Shown here: piece after piece, positions 50,601 through 62,584 of the stretch | Layout of the letters: every line of letters starts with the position of its first letter | Numbering within the stretch: the stretch's first letter is position 1 | From: Arctopsyche grandis | Lineage: Eukaryota; Arthropoda; Insecta; Trichoptera; Hydropsychidae | Direction: 5' to 3' | DNA length: 64,000 nucleotides | NCBI RefSeq assembly: GCF_051622035.1 | Contig: NC_135367.1 | Location: 10,514,501 to 10,578,500 of the forward strand | Translations under genes and position numbers: made by a program | Notes under the pieces: generated by a model | Told to the model about the DNA's origin: nothing | Seen by the model: only the letters and a program-made list of their open reading frames with translations | Database searches by the model: none

Positions 50601-51388
50601 ACTTATGATTTCACTGAAACGTCAGTGAAAATATATTTTCACTTGAAATATAATTTCACTGTGACATATACATATGTATGTACATTGATAATCTTAAAAT
50701 ACCATTGGATTTTCGGTTTTTCACGAATTCCTACGATTTAGTAATAAAAATAAATTTACAATTATATTTTATCAAACTATTATCATAACTTATTGTCAAT
50801 TAAATCTTAAATGCTAAGAATTGGGAAAACAGAATAGAATTAATCAGCACAATCTGATACATTGATTCAAAATGTTGCCAAGACGACTTTTAGATCAAAT
50901 AATTGACTTTGAAACACATAGATAATATACAAAGAATAGCACAATTGACACGATTTTATCAATTTTTAACACATCAAAGAAGTAAAAAAAAAATGCAAAC
51001 GTAAAATTAATACTAGCAAACTATGCATTACAACCACTGCAATTTTATACAATTTAAAATAGATTACACGAGCCGACCAAAGTACGTTAACGTAATAAAC
51101 GTAAGTATTATACAAGTTGATAATTAGGACGATCACCTTGAAAGTACACTTAGATTATCTGTAGGGTAAATATGTACATACGAATACTCGACATCTAATC
51201 TATAAAGTCGATTTAAAATGTCCATATATTGATCGGAAGGAAATGCATTCGATATCTATTACAAGTCCAAGTCACTGTGGGTACAAATGTACAATCAATT
51301 GAATAGATTGCTCATCGCCATTGTTGCCAGGTGGCAACGAACCCACACTGACTATCTTCATTGCGAAAATTTCTCGTGATGAACTCAC
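50601..51388. other. No additional gene seen
   Basis: AT-rich until about 51290, where GC-richer sequence next to the 51.4-kb exon begins. If that exon's donor at 51388 is not used, an alternative minus-strand frame stays open to a TGA at 51274-51272, which would make it a terminal exon. Confidence 0.4.
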
Positions 51389-51483
51389 TTTGTCCACAGT
51401 GCTACGAATTCCCGTGATACGTCCATGATGTCCATCGTCTCGCACTTCGCAGCATCTACATGGTAATGGCCAACCAGGAAAAT
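51389..51483 (-). CDS. SERAC1: Probable upstream exon of the SERAC1-like gene
   Basis: Minus strand: acceptor TTTCTTTATGCAG ends at 51484, donor GTGAGT begins at 51388. The 95-nt exon opens in phase 0 and reads IFLVGHYHVDAAKCETMDIM, DVSREFVALWT, closing with two bases. The next exon at 43639 supplies the single base needed (AA+A = Lys, then LYVADKSS), and the exon at 62.0 kb ends in phase 0, so both joins keep frame. The stop of this frame falls inside the donor, as expected of an exon. A second frame is open too (PGWPLPCRCCEVRDD...), but its Cys/Arg/His-rich composition looks less natural. I do not recognise the residues as a known SERAC1 N-terminus, so the link rests on phase and position. 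Confidence 0.6.
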
Positions 51484-51539
51484 CTGCATAAAGAAATAAA
51501 AATATATTAGGGTGTTACTTCGGCGTACCTACATACAAA

Positions 51540-51780
51540 TGAGTTACAGTTAAAGTGTATCTTCCAGTTGTAATATATTTTGACTAGTTCGAATATGTTC
51601 CAACTAACCAGGTACCAAATACCGTTATAGTTGAAGTGTATTTTCAGTTGTAATATATTTTGACTAGTTGGAATATACTCCGTCTAACCCACGTACGTTG
51701 ATTCGTATGTATGGCGAATTACATTCCAATCGGTCAAAATATATTGCAACTGGAAAAACAGTTCAATTATAAGTTGGTAC
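51540..51780. repeat. Local direct and inverted repeat block
   Basis: CAGTTGTAATATATTTTGAC then TAGTT(C/G)GAATAT occurs twice in direct orientation about 75 bases apart (near 51568 and 51636), and its inverse (GGTCAAAATATATTGCAACTGG) follows near 51742. This can fold into alternative hairpins. Probably a remnant of a small foldback element. Confidence 0.65.
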
Positions 51781-52194
51781 CAGGAAAGATGGAGAGGTTA
51801 GGTTTTCGTGAAAAAGCCATTCGAATAGTAAACTGAGTTGGAAAGTCACATTTTTTATTATTTCGAACTCACTCTTAGAGCTATCGTAATACGGTACTCA
51901 TTACCTTTATTCGCAATATCTAGCGAATATTAACGCATTATTGAATTCTAAAGCATTCGAAAAAACATCAGAGCTGTCAAAACTCGACTGTTATACATAT
52001 TATAACAAAACTCAACTGTTATAAATACACTTACATTGTTGAAAGTATATTTGCGCTCGTAGAGATAACATTTACTAGTTTAATTGTATTCAAATATGAA
52101 TGACCTAAAACGCCAGTTCAATCCGAAAATACACTTAGACTGTAACATGTACATACATACACGTACATACTATGTATGAAAAATGCGTTTCTGG

Positions 52195-52610
52195 AAATGT
52201 AGGTACAAAGTTTGTTACATTTTGTTCGTTCATGAACATACTAGTTTTCATATAAAAACCACACAAAATAAAAAATTGACTAACGAACTAGTTTGTTCGT
52301 GCCCCAATTATTAGGCATAAGTTTAAGTATTCTCAATCGTTTGCTATGTATTTTTGCAATATTTTTAATATTAGCGGAAACGAAAATTACAACAACGTTT
52401 GTAATGGGGTATCCATAGGATTTCCCTTTTAAATATTTGGTGTTCTGACATCTTAAAGGTTTTGACAGCTAAAAGTTTCATGCGACACCTGGTGAGTTTA
52501 TGTATTTGGAGATATCTTTTAACTGTTAAACTAAAACCAATAGTTCGTGTATGAACAAACTTTTATGCTCATGAACGATCTGGAGTGAACATTTGGACTG
52601 TAAAATATAT
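52195..52610. repeat. TTACAGTCC-ended inverted-repeat element, second copy
   Basis: The left portion has TTCGTTCATGAACATACTAG, AATATTAGCGGAAACGAAAA; the right portion ACTAAAACCAATAGTTCG, GCTCATGAACGATCTGGAGT, ATTTGGACTGTAAAATAT. Left and right ends are partly inverted around the palindrome GTTCATGAAC. It matches 47400-48060 except for the foldback inserted there. Non-coding. Confidence 0.62.
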
Positions 52611-54335
52611 ATTATATTGGTAGATCTATAAAAAAGTGATTCGGTAAGTATAATACAATGATATATCTAAGTATGTATGTACATATATACAATGATACAC
52701 ATACATATTTCGCGTCACGTCATGCCACGTCTAGTAGTGCCGCGTCGCATTGCGACACGCTGAATAATTGTGTATTTTTTTAGTAATTTGTAGCACTGAT
52801 GATATTTCTTATTTTTTTGTTTAAAAATAAATAATTCTATTTTGATAATAATAACACAAAACATATTTTATGAAGTTTTTTTTAAATTTAGTTCGATTTT
52901 AAATTGAAAATTTACCAGAAAAACACAACGGGTAATCCCGATGTGCCTCCTTGGAAAATTTATACAAAAAATATTTAGAACATAATTGAATACCGGAAAT
53001 AAAAAATGACCTGTGTCATTTTTGTGTGCCAAAATCCAAAAGAAATACATTCTATATGCCGGCGACATTGTTATAAAATATGGTTTCAAAATCATTTTTT
53101 TTAAGAGTGTACATATATCAAAGCAAGTTTGTATTACTTTTACAATTGTTGTACAATATATTGGACAAAAGCCGAAAATCTAAAAAAAATGTTTCCGGTT
53201 TTTATATGTAAGTAATAAAAATTTGACGTACAATAATTAAATATTATAAAAATACAAAAATTAAATTAAAAGAAAGCGTTTTTTCCGCAAAAGATAAATT
53301 TATTTTAAAAAAATAACTACAAAACCTTGTGGTCGAATTTTTATAAGATCACAAAAATTCATCTCTTGTTACTGAGTAATTATAATAGAGTAATTACCAA
53401 ACTGACTGCAACAATTATCAAAATTCGTGTCTGATTGATAAAAGAAATAGACGTAGTTTCGCATAAATGATAGGATATATCAACACGAATAACACAAAAT
53501 GGTTCTTTGACATCTGCAAATTCTAATATCTAACCCAAATTGACCTTAAGCCAAGTTTTCTCATCCTTTTTCACTGATCGATATGAATTATTAATTATTG
53601 TGGGTAGTTTTCTTGGTTATGAACCAATATTTTGTAAGAAAATACTACTGTTGAACAGATGCAAAAATTATTATTTTATTTAAAAATAAATTCACAAAAG
53701 GGCACAAAATTGGATGCTACTTACTATTCCAAACACGTGTGAACATACATATATACGATCTTATATAAAATGTATGCAGTAGAAACATGCACAGAGAGCA
53801 CACGCTATAGTACACACTAGCAAAAATTCTGAAATAAAACATTGGCAAGCTTCTCATCATATTATATCAGTACAAATTAGCATTGTATCTTATCGGACGA
53901 TTTGGATTAACAAAATTTTCTTTTGTATGCATTATCGCAGTATAATGCGATCAAAGGGTTACCTTGTTCATTATTATCGGCCATGTGCGAGCGTATCATA
54001 GTTAACACAATTGTGTAGAACTGCATATTTATATCTACAAACTCAATCCTATCTCTCTTAAAATATATATATATGTATATGCATTTTTACATACCAAGTA
54101 TCTTCAAACGTGCCGTCTAGTACATGTGTACATATTTAAACATGGTTTATTCGCATGTACCTCGCAAAATAGCTTGGGTTTAAAGGGTTAAGATCTTATG
54201 AAGGAATGAAATTACGGTATTCTTGTAAACACGAATGTTAAGAGGGCTGTATACCCGAAGTCTTCATTTTGTTTCCGTTCCTTTCTTCGATATATTTATT
54301 GAGTGAATGTATATATTGAGTGAATGCGACAATAT
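52611..54335. other. No gene seen
   Basis: AT-rich sequence with poly-A/T runs and short CATATGTA repeats. Isolated AAAGGGTTA words near 53953 and 54182 resemble piggyBac ends but have no partners that I can define. Confidence 0.45.
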
Positions 54336-54339
54336 ATAT

Positions 54340-54393
<54 letters not shown>
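54340..54393. repeat. (TA)n microsatellite
   Basis: About 54 bases of AT/TA dinucleotides flanked on both sides by the phrase TATTGAGTGAAT, so the flank is itself duplicated around the microsatellite. Confidence 0.93.
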
Positions 54394-54395
<2 letters not shown>

Positions 54396-56330
54396 AGTGA
54401 ATACGACAGTTGCGCTTCGATCAAGGTTTCGTATTCTCCAGTTTTCTCCTCCAAAACTCGACCAATTTAGAAAAAAAAATCATCATCGATATGAGAAAGA
54501 TATTTTCTATGTTTGTGTGCTCGTATTTTTTAAAAAATCAACAGTTAAATAAGCACGCTGGACTCTTTGCGTGGGTGTAAAAAAGAGACGATTTTATAGA
54601 TGTTTGGCGGCTTCTATAAAAAATAACTAATCAAAAAAATAAAACCACAGAAACATGCCTATGGTGGATATCCATAGCATATTAAAAAATAAGTTCTCTA
54701 GTGCCATAATTGAGGAAGGGAGAAGTGTAATACGTTTGTATGGACAAGACGCTGGTGTCCAGCCCTCTTAAATGTGACGGGTGGAAAGGAAGTAAAGTAG
54801 TCACCACCAACATGGTCGAATCGGTCCCTACAATCTCTATACTTATATCCGAGATTATGATAGCAATATGTATTATATTTCTTTTTTCGTAGAAAAAGAG
54901 TGACGTTGGCGATACTTCTGTATAATGTTTGACCATAGATGTCGTGTTTAATGTAAATAAATGAGTGTATACCTGTATATATAATTATAATTCTTAATCT
55001 GTATAGCACGCTCGTCGCGTTGAAGCAACCTGTTAGACGAGTGTGCAATTTTTACCAAAACGATTTGTAAAATGAACAGTAATTCTAGTACTAGCATTTT
55101 CGCAATAAATCCTTAGCTAGAACGTATGTACGTAGTAAAACGACTTCTGCCTCAATATAAAAGCAAACTTATAAAATTTGATAGTGCAGACAACAGACAA
55201 CAGTACGTACTAACAATATAGCATACTAAAGTTCATTGTTAGTACTATCATTTAATTATACGAGTGTGCTCATATAACTTGATTAGTTCCACTAAGCAAT
55301 AAAATGACCATTTATTCATACTAAAATTAGAATTTAATACTGTAAGGACAAATCAGTCAATATATAATATTTGTATGACTAATTGAATGACATACATTTT
55401 GAGGCAGAATCCTACTCTCAATTTATCTCATCTAAACGTGTCGTTTATAGTGAAAGTTTTCATGACCGTGTATGGTCAAACAGTTTGCACAATTAGGTCT
55501 GCGGCACGCGTGCATTTCATATGCAGAATGTTGTGATGAATGGTACTTATATAATCGTATTATATTTGCAATGAGTCTTCTTAATTATTATACACATAAG
55601 TTCGATTTGAGTTTTGAAAACTTTTATAATTTTCCAAGTAGAAAAGTTTTCATGAATGGTTTCTCATTCGAGAGCAGAATGAAAACTGAAACGGGCAATG
55701 ATTTTTTATTTGAAATATTGAGTACAAACTCTGGAAGAATATTAATTTTAAACATCCAAATTACCCGCTTAAATATACATATGTATTTTGTTCTTCGATT
55801 TAGAATTTAAGCCCATGATTTCTAACCGGTAGGAAAATGCACCAACCAATGATATCAATTACTATCTTCTGCATGAAAAAATTCTAATGTTTTTTTTTTC
55901 GATTGATTTTTATAAAGATAACATTGAAGGTTAAAAAAATTGTTTGTTTTTTTTAATTGAAAAAGTCGCATATTATCATCTTCATAAAATTATCACACAG
56001 TTCATGTAACGAAATTAAAATATTATAAAACAAAGATAGCCTAGTTAGTGAAGTGGATACGGAAAAAAAATCGACTAAAATTAAAAAAATATATATTTAT
56101 AGATAAAGATAGATAAAATAAACCGTTTCACCGAGTGATTTAGGAAAATAATTGCAATATGTATACATACATAAGTACTAATATACAATACTTTAATTCG
56201 ATGCGTCCAATAAGAAAAAATTAAATAACCAAGTCATTTGTCAAGACGTTTGTTTGTATGCCTTTCACGCAAACATTTACGATTTTATTAGAAAATTAGA
56301 AAATTTAGCCCGTCGTCTGAATGTCTCACC
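54394..56330. other. No gene seen; one hairpin
   Basis: AT-rich. GTACTAACAAT at about 55207 and its complement ATTGTTAGTAC at about 55236 form an 11-base stem. The 54.73-54.84-kb part is the inverse copy of the short repeat at 12.45 kb. Open frames of up to 116 codons here have no recognisable content. Confidence 0.45.
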
Positions 56331-56339
56331 AATATAGCT

Positions 56340-56860
56340 CAGCACATACTGGCAAACAGCACGTAACGAGCATGACGACGAGAATCTTTTGTAAATTGTA
56401 TATGGACACATTCATGTCTAACGTGGCGTAGACGTAACAGTAACAGCAGTAGCAGACAAAATCTATTCATACTATACAGAAGTACATGTCACCGTATCGT
56501 ATCAAGCAAAACCTTTTTTTTTTGGCCACTGTGGAAATATTTTAACATTTCGTAAAGTCATAGTAGCTAGCGCGCACCAATTAAAGTGTGCGTGCGCATA
56601 TGAATATAAATATTCGGAAAAGTCATATTGTGTCAATATTGATACGACGCAAACAATATTGTGCCGTATCGCCGCGCCCTGTAATGTATAATATAGGTAC
56701 GTAAGCCAATTTTGCCTTGCACTTGTCTGGACGTGCCTAAACGTGCGTTGCTGTATACAATGAATATAAACTGTCGTTTACGTGAGCTGCCGTGCTGTAC
56801 TGTACCCGTGAACTGCTGAATAGTATGAATAGACCTCGATTTTTACATATGTACGTAGAC
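56340..56860. repeat. Dispersed repeat, inverse of 37.81-38.20 kb
   Basis: Shares GTAAGCCAATTTTGCCTTGC, CAATATTGTGCCGTATCGC and TCTATTCATACTATACAGAA with the inverse of the 37.8-kb copy. It is longer here, with several GCGCACGT-rich inverted words (CACCAATTAAAGTGTGCGTG). Superfamily unknown. Confidence 0.58.
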
Positions 56861-56989
56861 TGCAGAGAGTCGGTATAGACATATTTATTTTTAATCAATC
56901 ATGCACACTCGTCATTACAGATCGCTCCAATGCAACGAGTGTTCTATACAGATCAAGAAATATCAATTATAAATACATAATTACTAATC

Positions 56990-57115
56990 TCCGGCGCTGT
57001 GATGCGCCAGCTCGAAATAAATGGGTTCCTTTTTCAAATTTCTATTGTTAGCCTAGAGAGCAAAAAAAAAAAGAACAATAAGAACGCGTTTCAGCCCCCT
57101 CGTCTGCTTATCTCT
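56990..57115 (+). repeat. Single unit of the TACTCATAAC repeat family
   Basis: ATCTCCGGCGCTGTGATGCG, TTTCTATTGTTAGCC, GAGAGCAAAAAAAAAAA and CCTCGTCTGCTTATCTCTG resemble parts of the units at 49.8-50.6 kb and 1.07 kb. Diverged; the orientation call is tentative. Confidence 0.4.
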
Positions 57116-57189
57116 GATAATTACTTTATATTTTACATTAAATATGACAAACTTTGTAAAAATTATACAAGACAAATACAATCAGCACC

Positions 57190-57455
57190 CACAGAGACAT
57201 CTTTGGAGAAATTTGCAGCATTTATAGAAATCAGCGAAAAATCGAGATGCTGAATAACTCCAATGTTTGCGAGATAGGACAGGAAATGCCAATTTGTACT
57301 AACCATTTTAGATAAATTGGCAAACTCTGATAGACAGCAATCGACCTGGAGTCACATATCCAAGGTTTGGTCAGCAGCAACCAGCGAGAATCGAACCCGT
57401 GACAATTTTGTTCGAAAGCATTATATGCTAACCATTAGTTCATACTGCTAGTTGG
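57190..57455 (-). mobile_element. tRNA-derived SINE, minus orientation, divergent
   Basis: Contains GGCAAACTCTGATAGACAGC, AATCGACCTGGAGTCACATA, TTTGGTCAGCAGCAACCAGC, GAATCGAACCCGTGAC (B-box complement) and GCTAACCATTAGTTCATACT near the A-box end. It belongs with the 62585 copy and 18734 rather than with the main subfamily. Confidence 0.72.
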
Positions 57456-60425
57456 TCTATATGTACTAAATTAGGAAAATACATACATATATGTGTATAC
57501 ATATATACGTATATACAATTATATTAAGTTTTCCATAATGTACATTTATGACCTTTTTAAAATAGAAATTGAATCAAACTTCCGTCACGATACGAAACTA
57601 TGCGTGCACACCCACTCAACAATGCATGTATTATGCACCAGGCTCTAAAGAAGCGCGTGTATCGTCAAAACCACAACAATTTAGAAATTTAGATAGTCCA
57701 TTCCATTGTGGACGACATAGGAAGTCGTTTGAAAAATTTATCTAAACGTCTCGCGTCGTTTAAAAATATAGACGCAACGTTACGCAACATCAGAGGTCGT
57801 TCCCTTCACAGAAGTAAAAACAAAAAGAAATAAGAAATTGCCTTAGATATTATTTCAGTCTAAAACAGTGGAAATAGCAACGGTTTTGGGTCAACTAATC
57901 AACGTTGACGAGAAACCTAATCTGATTGCACAACACCACTTTATATACAAATTAAAACTTTTCTATTATTATCATAAAACCCAAGTTATAATGCTCGAAT
58001 ATGTATTATGCCATATTACGTATTCGGTTGAACTTAACCATAAGTAATTGTATCGCGTAATCAGTGACCCGTTAATTGAAATATAATACTAAACGGCGCT
58101 ACTGAATACAATAATTATCTTCGTAATTATGTCGATAAGTAACATAACGTAATCTATTGTTTGCGTATTCAAAATACAAATATTCCATATACATGTTTAA
58201 CTATTGCATGCAACATAGGGCACAACACGCGCAAGGAGACACAAACAGCACATCGGAACACACGGGGCAGGGCGCACGGAGACACAATGCGTTCAGAATT
58301 CACTCTTTAAATAACAATTATTGAAAACACATGATGCATTCACACACTATAATGCAAATGCGTAATGTTGATTGATCGATATGGTAACCAAATAAACAGA
58401 TACCGTTTACCAATATAACTGTTTTGCGATTAAATATTTATTGTATGAATGAAAACATCAGTTGAATACTTACTTCGTATACTATTTTCATGAACTTGAT
58501 TATTTGACATGATGCAGAAGCAATATGTACTTTTAATCAGAGTAAATATGTACATGTATCAGTGACTTATAAAACAGGAAGAAAAAAATATTTTTAATTT
58601 TTGAATTATATGTAATAATCTGTCTTGAAGTGATGAGTGTATTTTTTTGATTTTTGTGCTAAGAGAAATATTCTAAATAGGCTACTTTTCTTAATAACAT
58701 CTTGTTTGTCTTCAAAACTTAATCTTTTAAATGATTTGTCGAACATTCGATCGAGAATACAACATTCCAAAGACTTACTGATTTGTTCTGAAGGAATCGT
58801 TTCGCGAGCCGAGTCCCTTGCCATATTTGTACTGTGTAAATATGTTGTCATATAATTTGTGTGTAAATACGTGTTATTTTAACAAAAAAAATTTTTTCAG
58901 AATAATGTTTGATAGACACAAATCAGAATATTCCATAAATGCTTGAAGATACGAATAAATTAAAAAAATGTTTTGTCTTCGACAGAACGCCTATACATCA
59001 TAATTTGCCAGTGTCGTGTAGGGAACAGCATTGAGTTGGCGAGTCCGTGAAAGCGAACGACGCGGCGAACCATACCATAACAATCCACTGCTACAGGTAG
59101 GGCCGATCCTGATATCTAAACTTCGCTAATTCGAGTGACCAATATCAATTTGAATAAAGATTTGAATTCATTGTAATTGAATTGTTGGTATTTTCAAATT
59201 TAAATAAATATATTTTAATACAATTGTAAATATTTTTAAAATATGATAAAATAAATTAAAAAAAAAACAAATTTTAATGGACTAGCCTAGTCCCTCTAAT
59301 CCAATAACGTCACGTCGCTGGTATCTACATACATATGTATACATATTTGAATGAAGATGAGTAAAGTGACTGTTAATCTTTAAGGTCAAAGCTCAACCTC
59401 AACACTATCCCTTCACGTCGAACGCACAAACAGCCATTTTATCAATATTGCCATGTATTTGCGTTCGGCTTTTTTAAATGTTACGCAATTTCGACAAATC
59501 GACAGAATCGTATTTCACTTTCATTTTCATCACAATGAACGGATGGAGCGCGGATTTTGTAATACATCTACATATATATACATATGTATATATGTATTAT
59601 ACATCCGGTTCGGAAAGTATAAATCTACTGTGTATGTAGTATAAAATAGATAGATCACAAAAATAAATCGTAAAGAAACTAATGTTTTAAATATGTAGTT
59701 GTAAAACTTTTACAGTAAAAGTATAAATATGTATGTATGTACATACTATGTATATCGTCATTTCTAGAATTATTGCTTGAATCAGTCAATTAAGATAGTC
59801 ATTTATGATTTGTCGTTTTATGTCTTTAAAGAACTTAAAAAAATATTTCGAATAGGGGGACTAGATTTACTTTCAATCAATGACAGCATATGTAAATGCA
59901 TAATTTAATATACAAAAGTATATTAAAAAAAAACAGCCCAACTTCCAGTGTATTCCGTTTTTTAAATATAATTTATATCTGGATACAATTACGGTGCAGA
60001 CCACACAGAATAGTAAGAGGCACGTGTTTGTTTTTAGACAGTTTTGGACATGTAAAAAACCGCTACCGCGCCTGATCTATACCAGGCCAAAACTCATCCC
60101 TGGAGTATTTTCAATGATATATTTTCCTTGTGTTGAAATAGTCTTGACAGTGATCGACAACGGTGATTCCCATATTTGAAGAAATGTAGAAACTTGTTGA
60201 AATAATACGATCTTTCTAATTAAAAATGACATAAGACACGTCCATTCTATCTAGGCACGCCATGCCGTATGGTTCTGCGTGTCCACGACTTTGGCGATCC
60301 GTATTTTTTTTAAATCGATTTATTTCATTATCATTTTAGCGAATAATATATATTTTTTAGAAATGAATTTCAAAATAAAGATAGTTTCAATACTTGTAAT
60401 AAACTTCATGGAATACATCTAATAT
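57456..60425. other. No supported gene
   Basis: Mostly AT-rich. A minus-strand segment at 58775-58830 has a donor-like GTAAGT but fails the phase test for the SERAC1-like chain (see rejected list). A CpG-rich patch at 59020-59100 (GAACGACGCGGCGAACC) has no convincing coding frame. Segment 60050-60240 is the repeat shared with 11.69-11.88 kb. Confidence 0.45.
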
Positions 60426-60429
60426 ATAA

Positions 60430-61143
60430 TTTCGAAAGAGACTTTGTATATGTATGTACATATGTAACCTTCGTTCGTTGGTTTGTAGACGACACATTCG
60501 AATTTTTTTTTCGATTCATAGGCGCCGATTCGATTTTTTTCGTTTCAAAGGATTCGAAGTTACCGGGGGCGAAGGCGCCGAGGGCGCAGGCACTACCGGG
60601 GGCGCAGGCGCCGGGGGTGAAGACGCCGGGGGCGAAGGCGCCGGAGGCGCAGCCGCTAGGAGCACAGGCGCTGGGGGCGCATCCGCTGGGGACGAAGGCG
60701 CCGGAGGCGCAGCCGCTAGGGGCACAGGCGCTGGGGGCGCATCCGCTGGGGACGAAGGCGCCGGGGGCACAGGCGCCGGATTCTAGTATACATATAATTT
60801 CGAAAGAGACAGTATATATGTTTGTTTGTACGTGACAGTCAATTTAATAAAAAAAACAAATGAGTATTCAAATAAATTTAATAAAATGTTTACTATTAGA
60901 ATACCGAACTAAGCCGGGTAAAAGCACTAGTACAATATAAAGCTAACATCTAAAATATAAATTCGAAAACTATCGTTGGTTCGTAGAATCCGTGACGTTA
61001 AATTTAATAAAAAAGAAATTAATATTCAAATAAATTTAAATAAAACTATTCATATAAATTTAATAAAATATTTACTATTAGATTAGTCATGTTTAAGCGA
61101 TTTATATTACAAATACCGAGCGAAGCCGGGTAAAACCACTAGT
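60430..61143 (+). mobile_element. Helitron-like repeats ending in CACTAG, two adjacent copies
   Basis: Two related terminal blocks, ACCGAACTAAGCCGGGTAAA with GCACTAGTA (to about 60932) and ACCGAGCGAAGCCGGGTAAA with CCACTAGTA (to about 61143), both follow AATTTAATAAA-rich text. CTAG ends next to T and a GC-rich subterminal palindrome resemble Helitron 3' ends in insects. TAATTTCGAAAGAGAC occurs near 60430 and again near 60794. No Rep/helicase is coded. Confidence 0.45.
60601..60780. repeat. GC-rich 60-bp minisatellite, three units
   Basis: Units 60601-60660, 60661-60720 and 60721-60780 align without gaps; the second and third are nearly identical (ACAGGCGCTGGGGGCGCATC, CGCTGGGGACGAAGGCGCCG). 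Each is built of shorter GGCGCCGGG-like words that continue back to about 60561. GC content is far above the surroundings. Gly/Ala- and Pro/Ala-rich open frames on both strands are by-products; I do not call them genes. Confidence 0.9.
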
Positions 61144-61997
61144 ATTAAATAAAAAATAACATTAAATGACAATTTTTAGTTTTAGACAACGAAAAATCGG
61201 ACAAACGTAAATTTTAACTATCGCAAGATGCTACAAATGCAGATTTCTACTGTAGTTAATATATTGGACAAAAGTTTTGAAAAAAAATACGCCGCAGACA
61301 ATTTTTTTAATATAAAACAAATGGCACATGATTTTTGATAGAAAACTAATGAGAAAAAATGCGTTGCTGATCATTTTTTACAAATGTATCGACATTTTCA
61401 CAACAATACCACAAAATTTTCATAAATTTATATTCTAAGCATCTCCATTTAAAACCATTTAATTGTACCGTCCTATTTACCATTACCGAGCGAACAGTAA
61501 ACGACACTCTTCGGTGACTTACTGTAGCTTTGTTGTGCAAAATACGAAAACAGAAAAAATAACAGATGGGAAATTGATTGCATTGCATAACCACCGATCT
61601 CAATATACACACATATACATACATATGCAAACGCACACCCACTAATAAAAGGTTGCAAGCATCTGACCCGATATATCACAATTATACTAACAGGTGGCCA
61701 TAACGATTGACTCCGTGACCCAACCAGAATGAATACTTCCAGTTACGGCATTTTGTAAATACCTATTATTATTACATATAGTGTCTAGAATTTTTATTTA
61801 ATTAATACAAAGTAAGTGCAATAAATTGTGTTTTTTTTACGATTTTGTGCAACGTCCGCTTAAATCGCGATGGATAGTGAAATCAATTGAAATTGCGTAT
61901 GATATGAATGTTGTTGATAAGTAGGGCAATTCGCATAACTACCGAACAAAGGGCTCGTCGTGCACGTTACGATACAATGATAGGTTAAATATAATAC
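61144..61997. other. No gene seen
   Basis: AT-rich with CATATGTA/CACACATA short repeats around 61605-61640. Probably intron on the minus strand between the exon at 62.0 kb and downstream exons. Confidence 0.45.
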
Positions 61998-62091
61998 CGT
62001 TACTTTTGGCGGACTATCGTCGAAAATAGTCTCAACTGGTGATAAATCAACGCTGAAGATGTTGTAGAATTTTTGAATTTCAGACAAATTT
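61998..62091 (-). CDS. Probable upstream exon, possibly SERAC1-like N-terminus
   Basis: Minus strand: acceptor TTTTTAATACATTCAG ends at 62092 and a donor GTATTA begins at 61997. The 94-nt exon takes one base to finish a codon and then reads 31 residues, NLSEIQKFYNIFSVDLSPVE, TIFDDSPPKVT, closing in phase 0. That phase fits the 51.48-kb exon (phase 0 start). The composition looks like ordinary protein, unlike nearby chance frames. The upstream exon must supply two bases and lies beyond the window or was missed. The protein family is not recognised; attribution to the SERAC1-like gene is by phase and order only. Confidence 0.55.
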
Positions 62092-62149
62092 CTGAATGTA
62101 TTAAAAATCTATAGAATACCCCGATTTATATTTTATGTATAACACGAAT

Positions 62150-62460
62150 ATTTTAGGTATAACATAATATATATATAAAAACAGACGGATGTATGTATGT
62201 ATGTTTGTATGTGCGGATGCGTGGATATACAACCAATCAGAGTCACAGAGGCGCACAGCCAATCACAGTAGAATGGTCGAGGAGACGCGGGGAAGCGGGG
62301 AAGTGGGGGTAGGTGTGGAGTGACACATACAAACATACACGAAGACACACATACACACACACATTCATTCATCATTTCGAATGGGTTGGATCGGCGAGCG
62401 TGTAATGCGCGCACTCAACTTTTTACGATTAATACGTGCGCGGGCGCGCCTATAAATTAC
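62150..62460. other. GC-richer repeat-like patch
   Basis: Begins AATATATATATAAAAACAGA then (TGTA)n, followed by CCAATCAGAGTCACAGAGGC and CCAATCACAG, a GGGGAAGCGGGGAAG purine run and CACACATACACACAC. It resembles the 5' end of a Helitron-like element followed by short tandem repeats. CCAAT boxes are present but no transcript start is evident. Confidence 0.35.
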
Positions 62461-62584
62461 CTTACATTATATTTATTTTAATTCGTATGCCAATTCCTTT
62501 CCGAAACCACCCATTGAAATCAACAGGCACAACACTAGTTTTTATCTACATTATTTATACACATCTACCTATATGTATGTATAT

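Noticed and set aside
51272-51483. Alternative 70-codon minus-strand reading ending at TGA 51274-51272
   Set aside because: Cys/Arg/His/Gly-rich and unlike a normal globular stretch; the other frame is protein-like up to a consensus donor and fits neighbouring phases. Kept only as an alternative.
58606-58851. 81-codon minus-strand open frame with a donor-like GTAAGT after MARDSARETIPSEQI
   Set aside because: An acceptor (TTTACACAG) and donor exist, but the phase does not fit between the 62.0-kb and 51.4-kb exons, and no frame is convincingly protein-like. It could be an exon of another transcript, but I cannot support it.
59020-59100. CpG-rich patch ending CTACAG/GTAGGG, possible plus-strand leader exon
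   Set aside because: No ATG-initiated frame and no plus-strand gene downstream in the window to receive it.
60454-60835. Gly/Ala- and Pro/Ala-rich open frames on both strands
   Set aside because: They are created by the 60-bp GC-rich minisatellite, which lacks stop codons in several frames. No conserved domain or splice context.
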